A stretch of 64,000 nt of DNA, taken from JAMLJG01 sp035327585. GTDB taxonomy: Bacteria > Verrucomicrobiota > Kiritimatiellia > CAIVKH01. The stretch is from the NCBI GenBank assembly GCA_035327585.1, contig DAOLDD010000004.1:94477-158476 (forward strand), read 5' to 3'. Of the stretch, positions 43,407 through 50,200 are shown piece by piece (within the stretch, counting starts at the first letter, position 1; the number at the start of each line of letters is the position of its first letter). The position numbers and the translations under genes were made by a program. Under the pieces are notes generated by a model. It ran no database searches. It saw nothing but the letters and a program-made list of their open reading frames with translations, and was not told the origin of the DNA.

Positions 43407-44424
43407 GCGGATCGGGTTGGATGTGCTCGCATCACCCGAACGGCTCGCGCTGGGGATCGGCGTGGTCGGTCTCATTGCGCTCGGGCTCTTTCTGGTGGCC
43501 GGCTCGACCCCGGAACGCCTGCCCGTGCATGTGGGCTGGCTGCTTGCGGGCGGAGTGGGCGCCGCGCTGGCGGCCCGGGGCGGTTTTGACGCGCGTCCGG
43601 GCATGCTGACGCTCCTGGCGGCGCCGCTGGCGGCTGGCTTGGTCTATGGCTTTATTCATCCGTCATTAATCCGTCCATGGAATGCCGCGGTGCTGCCGGC
43701 TTTGTCCGCGCTGATCGGTGTCCTCTGGCTCTCCGCGCGCGCCGTCCCGCTCGGGCGCGCGGCATACGGCGCGCTGCTTGTTGCCGCTGTTGGCGCGCTG
43801 GGAATCCAGCGCAATATTGCGGCGCTGGTCGCGACCGGGTTGACGGGTCTGATTTTGCTTCGTTGCGCGGGCGTGCGCCGGAGCGCGCTGTTGCTGGGCC
43901 TGTGCTTCATGAGCTCGGCCTTGCTCGTCGTTTGGATGCAGGATCCGGTCTTCCTTCGTCGCATGGCCCCTGCGGTGCATACCGATGTCGGCGGGACGCA
44001 CGCACGGCCGTTGACCGTCCAGGCCATGCGCGCCGGCGGGTGGACCGGAAGCGATCCGTCGGAAAGCCTGCTTCTCCGTTACGCACGCCAGGACAGCACC
44101 CGCGCGTTTGCGGGTGCGCGAATGGTCGAAAAATGGGGGGGCGGCGCCCTGCTGATCGCGGGACTGGCGTATGGCGTTATCGCCGGCGCGGCATGGCGGA
44201 TTCATCGCTCAACGCAACATCCGGCGGATCGCCTGACCGCCGTCGCCGCGCCCTCGTTGCTGGTGATTCCCGCGGTCTGGCATCTGGTCGGCATCACGCA
44301 GGCGCTTCCATTTCGCGGGATCGCGTTGCCGCTGGTCAGTCACGATGGCCCAATGCTGGTGATCTCGCTGGTGGCGGTGGGCTGGCTTTTCGTCGTCCGG
44401 CGTGGAGCGCACACGCCATGCTGA
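43384..44424 (+). CDS. Divergent FtsW/RodA (SEDS)-like membrane protein
   Basis: A 346-residue polytopic protein with about nine to ten membrane segments. The C-terminal third matches the SEDS pattern: a glycine-rich loop (MRAGGWTGSDPSES), then RQDSTRAFAGARMVEKWGG at the position of the conserved HTDFIFA-x-x-x-EE-x-G, and VGITQALPFRGIALPLVSH followed by DGP where FtsW has G-x-LP-x-x-G-x-xLPxxSYGG. The Asp of HTDFIFA, needed for glycosyltransferase activity in FtsW and RodA, is Arg240 here, so it is probably inactive. The N-terminal two segments are weak matches. The start at 43384 is uncertain (43363 is possible). It overlaps the HPr-like and the DnaA-like genes. Confidence 0.65.
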   Translation: MKNLDGSERIGLDVLASPERLALGIGVVGLIALGLFLVAGSTPERLPVHVGWLLAGGVGAALAARGGFDARPGMLTLLAAPLAAGLVYGFIHPSLIRPWNAAVLPALSALIGVLWLSARAVPLGRAAYGALLVAAVGALGIQRNIAALVATGLTGLILLRCAGVRRSALLLGLCFMSSALLVVWMQDPVFLRRMAPAVHTDVGGTHARPLTVQAMRAGGWTGSDPSESLLLRYARQDSTRAFAGARMVEKWGGGALLIAGLAYGVIAGAAWRIHRSTQHPADRLTAVAAPSLLVIPAVWHLVGITQALPFRGIALPLVSHDGPMLVISLVAVGWLFVVRRGAHTPC

Positions 44425-45068
44425 ATCCCGCCTATACCTTCGAAACGTTCCTGCCGGTGCGTGCCAGCATCGTGGCCCGGCGTCGTGCGATGGCGTTTGC
44501 CGCGGGCACAGGGCATCCCCTGCTCGTCCTGCAGGGCGGGGTCGGGCTCGGGAAAACCCATCTGTTGCATGCGATAGCCCGCGCCGTTCCGCGTCCCGCC
44601 CGTATCCGGCTTCTGCAGGGGGATCGGCTGTGGCCGTGGTTGCTGGAGGATGTTTTTTCTCTGCGTTTCCCCGACGTCCTGCTGGCCGACGATTTGAACC
44701 TCCTGACGGGGCGTGAATCGCTGCAGAGGAGATTTGTCCGATTACTGGCCGTTGCGCGGTCGGGCGGCGCGCGCATCGCGTTTGCGTGCGCCTCGCTGGA
44801 GCGCGAGTTGCCCGAAATCTGGCGCGGCCTGACGGGAGCCGGTCTTTGCCCGCGAATCGTCGACTTGCGAAAGCCGGGCGCCTCGCAGATCGAACGGATC
44901 TTGCGGCATCGATTCCGCGTGGAGCGGAGTGATCCTGCCTGCGCGCACGCGCGCCGCGCCGCCGCGCAGGCGCGGGGCGACATCCGCCGCGCGTTCGGCC
45001 TGCTGCTTCACCACCGCTGTTATCGATTCGGCGCGCAATCGGCGCCCGGGACAAGGGGGCGCCAATGA
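44418..45068 (+). CDS. DnaA-like AAA+ protein lacking the DNA-binding domain
   Basis: A 216-residue protein corresponding to domain III of the initiator DnaA. The N-terminus LNPAYTFETFL is the DnaA start of domain III; Walker A is GGVGLGKTHLLHAI (residues 40-53), Walker B LLADDLNLL (Asp91, Asp92), sensor 1 IAFACASLERELP, and the sensor 2 region GDIRRAFGLLLHH. Domains I and IV (self-association and DnaA-box HTH) are absent. It could bind ATP and join DnaA filaments but not oriC, like Hda or an inhibitor. It overlaps the SEDS-like gene by 7 bases and the next gene by 4. Confidence 0.78.
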   Translation: MLNPAYTFETFLPVRASIVARRRAMAFAAGTGHPLLVLQGGVGLGKTHLLHAIARAVPRPARIRLLQGDRLWPWLLEDVFSLRFPDVLLADDLNLLTGRESLQRRFVRLLAVARSGGARIAFACASLERELPEIWRGLTGAGLCPRIVDLRKPGASQIERILRHRFRVERSDPACAHARRAAAQARGDIRRAFGLLLHHRCYRFGAQSAPGTRGRQ

Positions 45069-45598
45069 CCCACGCTGGACAGCGATTGCGCTGGCCCGAG
45101 CCCGGGCCGCACTTCCAGGCGCGCCAGCTCGGACGTCATTTCTATTGTGGCGGCGAGGGGTACTGGTGCCATCCGGCGCTTGTGCGGGAGACGCGGGATC
45201 GCGTGTATTGGCTGCACATCGGGTTGGGCATCGAGTGGATGAACGCGCGCGCGATTTTATTTCGTCCGTATGCGCTGGCGGTCACGCCCAGTCACAGCAC
45301 GGTGTTGGTGCGGTATGAGAACTTCCGACTGGGCTCCGACCCGCTGGACGGCGAGCGCTGGGACACGTCGATGGCGGAATGGCCGCCGCCGCATCTTTGC
45401 GAGTGGACCCGGGAACAGTATCGGGAAGCCGATGCGTTGTTGATGTGCATGTACACCGAGACGGCGGAGTCTTTTGCTGTCAACGGAACCGTTCCCGCGG
45501 CGTTTCGCGAGCGCTATCGCACGCTGACCCATCCGCTGTTTCATCGCTATCTCGCGCGCTGGGCGGCGGAATTTCATCGCGCGGTGACGGACGCATGA
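45065..45598 (+). CDS. Hypothetical protein of the MraZ/HPr/FtsW/DnaA-like operon
   Basis: A 177-residue protein that I do not recognise. It is rich in Trp, Tyr, His and Arg, for example GRHFYCGGEGYWCHPALV, RDRVYWLHIGLGIEWM and HPLFHRYLARWAAEFH; two Cys in FYCGGEGYWC are 6 apart and may bind a metal. No membrane segment is seen. Its ATG overlaps the DnaA-like stop (ATGA) and its own stop overlaps the next small ORF in the same way, so it belongs to the operon. Confidence 0.6.
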   Translation: MTHAGQRLRWPEPGPHFQARQLGRHFYCGGEGYWCHPALVRETRDRVYWLHIGLGIEWMNARAILFRPYALAVTPSHSTVLVRYENFRLGSDPLDGERWDTSMAEWPPPHLCEWTREQYREADALLMCMYTETAESFAVNGTVPAAFRERYRTLTHPLFHRYLARWAAEFHRAVTDA

Positions 45599-45684
45599 AA
45601 CCGATGTTGTGCCGGCGGTGCGAACTTGCGACGCTGGCCGGCGGTACGGCGCAAAGCGCATATTCAGCGAAGGGGGCGGCATGA
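45595..45684 (+). CDS. Candidate 29-residue ORF coupled to both neighbours
   Basis: A tiny ORF (MKPMLCRRCELATLAGG and 12 more residues) whose ATG overlaps the preceding stop (ATGA at 45595) and whose stop overlaps the NUDIX start (ATGA at 45681). A CxxC (LCRRCE) is present. Perfect overlap at both ends suggests translation or at least ribosome passage; it may only serve to couple translation. No homology recognised. Confidence 0.35.
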   Translation: MKPMLCRRCELATLAGGTAQSAYSAKGAA

Positions 45685-46100
45685 CGGACAAGCCATACGG
45701 TCTCGCGGTGAAGGCGGTGTTGACGGACGAACAGGGCCGCTGCCTGCTGATTCGACGTTCACCGCACAATCGCAGCTTTGTCGGCCAGTGGGAATGGCCC
45801 GGCGGCAAGGTGGACCCTGGCGAGGATTTCGCGGAGGCGGCGGTGCGCGAGGCGAAGGAAGAATCGGGCCTGGATGTCGAACTGACCGGCCTCCTCGGCG
45901 CCACCTCGTTCGAGGTGCCCAAGCTCCACATCGTACTGGTCTGCTTCGATGCCCGCGTCACCGGAGGCGAATTGCGATTGAGCGACGAACACGACGCCGC
46001 GGAATGGGTGCCTTGGTCCCGCGTCGCTGAATTTCCCCTCGCCGAATCGGTGCGCGACTTCATGCTGGAGCAGGCCCGGAGAAGGGCGGGAGCCGCATGA
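45681..46100 (+). CDS. NUDIX hydrolase
   Basis: A 139-residue NUDIX enzyme with the catalytic box G-x5-E-x7-REUxEExGU visible as GGKVDPGEDFAEAAVREAKEESGLDV. This key stretch lies at about residues 40-66; the essential residues are REAKEE. The family cleaves nucleotide-diphosphate derivatives. MutT-like 8-oxo-dGTP hydrolases and diadenosine polyphosphatases are possible. It closes the operon begun by the MraZ-like gene. It could process a nucleotide signal used by the island's SLOG or RelA-like proteins (inference). Confidence 0.88.
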   Translation: MTDKPYGLAVKAVLTDEQGRCLLIRRSPHNRSFVGQWEWPGGKVDPGEDFAEAAVREAKEESGLDVELTGLLGATSFEVPKLHIVLVCFDARVTGGELRLSDEHDAAEWVPWSRVAEFPLAESVRDFMLEQARRRAGAA

Positions 46101-46446
46101 ATACAGCCATCGTCTGGAAAGCCCGCCCGATTTTTATTTCACCTTCCTCAACACGCCCACGGAGCGGGATTCGCTCGTAAAGTGTGTTATCGGCCGACGT
46201 AATCCGTGAGCTCATTATGGGGAGATGTGATGGAAGGCATGAAATGGCGGGGAAAATGTCGGGAAGGGGTATATGCGACGAGCCGCCCCAAAACAAAAAG
46301 TGAAGCCATCAGATGAAGCCTTCCTTATTGCATTCATCGCAACGTTCTTGTACTGGTCTCTCCGATGGGTCGCTAGAGACGTTTGCGGTACGATCCAACA
46401 TATGAATGTTTGGCAATCAGTAACCCGGAACTGGACGAACCGCAGG
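46097..46446 (+). other. A/T-richer gap with possible decayed coding remnant
   Basis: No clear gene. An ATG overlapping the NUDIX stop opens a 27-codon frame, while the next frame reads PDFYFTFLNTPTERDSLVK (about 46129-46185) before a stop. The latter looks protein-like, which could mean a frameshifted or decayed gene. The remainder is A/T-rich compared with its neighbours and should contain the promoter of the TPR-membrane gene. Confidence 0.25.
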
Positions 46447-47253
46447 ATGTCGATGCAAGTTCGGTGCTGTTGCGAACTGGGTATTGCGTTGTTGGTTGTT
46501 GTCGCGCCGATGCGGGTGTTTGCCCAGAACACCATGACGCTCGACAGGGCGGTGGAGCTGTATGCAGCGGCGAAGTACGAAGATGCGGCGATCTTGCTCC
46601 AGCAGTTCACATCTTCGAATCCTGACGCTAAGGAAGGCTACTTCTGGCTCGGTCGCACGCAGATGCGTCTTCAGAACCGGGAGTCGGCCAAACAGGCGCT
46701 CCACCGCTATCTGGAACTCGTCCCGCATGGGGAGGTGCAGGTGTTCCGCGACCTAGCGAGCCTGTATGAACAGACCAGCGAAGCCAGCTTGGCTCTGCTC
46801 TACTACCGGAAGGCACTCGATTTGGAACCGCGCAACACCCTCCTGCGCGAAGCCGTGGATCGCTTGGACCGCGCCGATGCGCCTTCAGTCATGGAGTCCC
46901 CTGCGGCCGCCATGCCCGCGTTGGCCAGCTGGGAGCGGAACCGCCCCCCCGATGAGGGGTTGGGCTTTTGGAAGAAGGGGCTGGCGGGCTTGTGCCGCGC
47001 GCGCAGCGTGTGGTGGGGCCGACTGCTTGCCGTGGCCCTCTTCGCCATCTGGCTCATCAACTCGAGTTTCAACTTCGCCCGCGTCTTGCGAGAATCGACA
47101 GTGTCCCGCGGAGTATTGCTGTTCAGCGCGGTGCCTGCCATCGCCATCCACTACGTCCTGTATTGGGGCATTCCGCTAAACCTGATTGGATGGCTACTTC
47201 TAGGGCTGGCTTGTGCTGTGGGCATCACGGTTGTGGCCGCGCGAAGCCGCTAG
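46447..47253 (+). CDS. TPR-repeat protein with C-terminal membrane segments
   Basis: A 268-residue protein counted from ATG 46447 (signal-like MSMQVRCCCELGIALLVVVA, possible cleavage after RVFAQ); 46402 and 46273 are other possible starts. TPR units follow, such as AVELYAAAKYEDAAILLQQF, GYFWLGRTQMRLQNRESA and ALLYYRKALDLEPRN. Three hydrophobic segments end the protein (LLAVALFAIWLINSSF, LLFSAVPAIAIHYVLYW, LIGWLLLGLACAVGI). The repeats would face the periplasm if the signal is used. It lies 9 bases upstream of the giant STAND gene, so the two are likely partners at the membrane. Confidence 0.65.
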   Translation: MSMQVRCCCELGIALLVVVAPMRVFAQNTMTLDRAVELYAAAKYEDAAILLQQFTSSNPDAKEGYFWLGRTQMRLQNRESAKQALHRYLELVPHGEVQVFRDLASLYEQTSEASLALLYYRKALDLEPRNTLLREAVDRLDRADAPSVMESPAAAMPALASWERNRPPDEGLGFWKKGLAGLCRARSVWWGRLLAVALFAIWLINSSFNFARVLRESTVSRGVLLFSAVPAIAIHYVLYWGIPLNLIGWLLLGLACAVGITVVAARSR

Positions 47254-47262
47254 GGACATAGG

Positions 47263-50200
47263 ATGGACGTTTGGAATCCCCGCGACCTACCCGACGAACA
47301 CCCGACCTTCCGCATCTTCGTCAGTTCCACATTCGATGACTTTCGCCGCGAGCGGGACATCCTGCACGCGGAGGTTTTCCCCCGCCTGAGCCAGTGGTGT
47401 CGGGAGCGGGGCGCGCGTTTTCAAGCGGTCGACCTGCGCTGGGGTATTTCGCAGGCGCTCGCGGAGGAGAACCTCACGCTGCATGTGTGCATCGAGGAGG
47501 TCATGCGCTGCCAGCGCATGACGCCCCGGCCCCACTTCCTGTTCATGCTCGGCCAGCGCTACGGGTGGCGCCCGCTGCCGCGCGAGATTCCGGCCACCCG
47601 CTTCCGCGCGCTGCTGGACCATGCCGACGAAGAGGAACGGCACCTGCTCCACGACGAGAAGGCGGGTTGGTACGAAGAGGACCGGAACCGGCAGATCGCC
47701 CGGGACGGGGCCGATCCGGAGACGGCGTTCGTCCTTTGTTCCCGCGCGCTTCCCGGCCCTGAAGGGGGCGCTCGCTCGATCCGGTTGCAGGAAGAGGCGG
47801 TGTTGCGCCGCTTCCTCGACAGGGCGGCGCAGGTGCTGGGGGATGAGGAGCTTCTCGACGATCTCTGCAAGTCTGCCACCCAGTGGGAAATCGACATTGC
47901 TCTCCGGGGATTGGAGGGCGAGGGGCAGATGGTTGGCGTCCTGCGGCAAATCCGCGGTCTGGATGGCGCGCTGGCTGCGCGACCGCCGTCCGTTCAGGCG
48001 CTGCGCTATGTCGACCACGAGGATGGCAGGCCATCGGCGTTCGCGGCAGCCCGGCTGGAGCGGCTCAAAGCCGGTCTGCAAAAGCAAGGCCTGGTCAAAA
48101 CGATCCGCAGCGAGACGGACTGGTTCGGCAACGCACCGGACGAGGCGTATCTGCCGGGGTTCAGCCGCGAGGTGGGCGATGCGTTGCTGGGCTCCATGCA
48201 GCGCGAATTCGAACGCGTGCAATCCTTCGATCCCTCGCACCTGGACCGCGCGGCGCACCAGCGCGTCGCCTGGTCCTACGCGGCTGCGGGAGCATGCGAG
48301 GGACGGGCGGATCTGCTGGCGCAGATGGGGGAGCCGGGATCGGGGTTGCTCATCGTGGGTGGCGATGCTGGCGCGGGCAAGACCGCCCTACTGGCGCGCT
48401 ACGCGGCAGGATGCCTGGCGGAAAGGCGCGATGTCGCAACGGTCGTGCGCTTCGTAGGTTTGAGCCCGTCCACGAGCAACCCGGCGGCTCTTCTGCGCTC
48501 CCTATGCGACGAGATCGCCGAACGCTACGGCCGTCCCGCTCCAGGCTCCGACAGCTACGAGAGTCTGGTGGAGAGCCTGCTGGAGCTGGCCCGCTTGGCG
48601 GATGTGCAGCGCCCGCTGGTCATCGTGATTGATGCTGTGGATCAGATGGATGCATCAGTGGAACCTCATCCCTGCGCTTGGGTGCCGACGCTCTCCTCGC
48701 CGCACGTCCAGATCGTGATGTCGGTCAGCAATGAGTTCGGGGCGCACGCGCAACGCCTCGCCGCGCGACACCCGGCGGCGCGTTGCCTCAATGTGGGTCC
48801 GCTAGGACGGGAGGATGCCCGGCGCCTGCTCGATGTCTGGTGCGCCGGGGCGGGGCGTGTTTTGCAGGAGGGCCAGCGGGAGCTCGTGCTCGACGCATTC
48901 GTGGCGTCGGGCGGTCGCCCTCTCTTCCTGCAACTGGCATTCGCGCAGGTCCGGCGCTGGACGTCGGGGACAGCCCCCAAGATGGAGACCACGTTGCCGG
49001 AGCTGATTCAGGCGTACCTCGACCGTCTGGAGCGCGAGCACGAGCCCGCGCTGGTGCGCCGCTTCCTCTCTCTCCTGGTGGCCGCGCGCCACGGCCTGAG
49101 CGAGGGGGAGACGCTCGACCTGTTGTCGGCCTCGGACATCCTGGAGACGATCCAGCGCGGCAACCCGGACTTTCCCCCCATGGGCCGCCTCGCGTTCGCG
49201 ATCTGGTCGCGCATGTTGGCTGATGTGGAACCCTATCTGCAGGAGCGAACCGTGGAGGGGGCGCGGCTCTACTCGGTTCGAAATTTCGCTGTGCGCGAAG
49301 AGGTCGCGCGTCGTTTCCTCGTCGGCACAGAAGGCGAGGCCCATGACCGGCTGGCCTCGTATTTCCGCGGGCTGGCCGACCCGGCCAGAGACGGAAGCTG
49401 GTCCGGACGCGACGATCCAGCGCGGCGCGGCTTTGCGGAATACCCATATCACCTCCAGCAGGTGTCGCATGCGCGGCCGGAGCCGTTGTACCGGTTGACG
49501 GAGGACCGCAGTTTCCTGGAGGGACAACTCCAGACGCTGGAGGCGCTGGACGCGTCGCGCGAACTGTTCGGCTGGGTGGTGGCTCGGGTGCTCGCGGAGG
49601 GCGACCTGGCCACGGTGATCCGGATCACATTCCGCGCGCAGGAATTCCGGGTGAACCTGGCCACGAGCTTCTTCTACAAATTCTTCTACTACGTGGACAC
49701 GAAGCCGCGCTTGGCGCGGGCGTTGACGGCGTGGATGGCGGATCCTTCGGTGCGCGTCGTGGCCCTGCTGCATATCGCCTACATTTGCTCGGAGCAGCCT
49801 GCTCATCATGCGTTGGCAAGGCGCATCCTTCGCGAATTGGCGGAATTACGACCGTCGCCGGTCCATGTGAATTTCGCGAGCTGGGTCCTGTGTGTGTTGC
49901 GCGACTTGGTGCGGATGGGATTCGACGAAGCGCAGGAACTCGCGTCGCTGGTCCCGGGGTGCCCGCAGCGTATCGCCTGCGCGCGGGCTTGGGATGTGGA
50001 GGGTCACCCGCTATGCTCTTGGGCTCGGCGTTTGCTGGAGCCACCCGTGCTCGAAGTCCCGGCGGATCGCGTCGTCGGCTTTCATCGTCTTGAACGGGAA
50101 TTCAGGAGGGGCGCCCGCGCCCAGGACGTGACGCGCGTTCGCGCTGTGGCGACCCGCCAGTTTCTGGACGGCAATCGCAGTGCCGGCTTCAAGGAAAACG

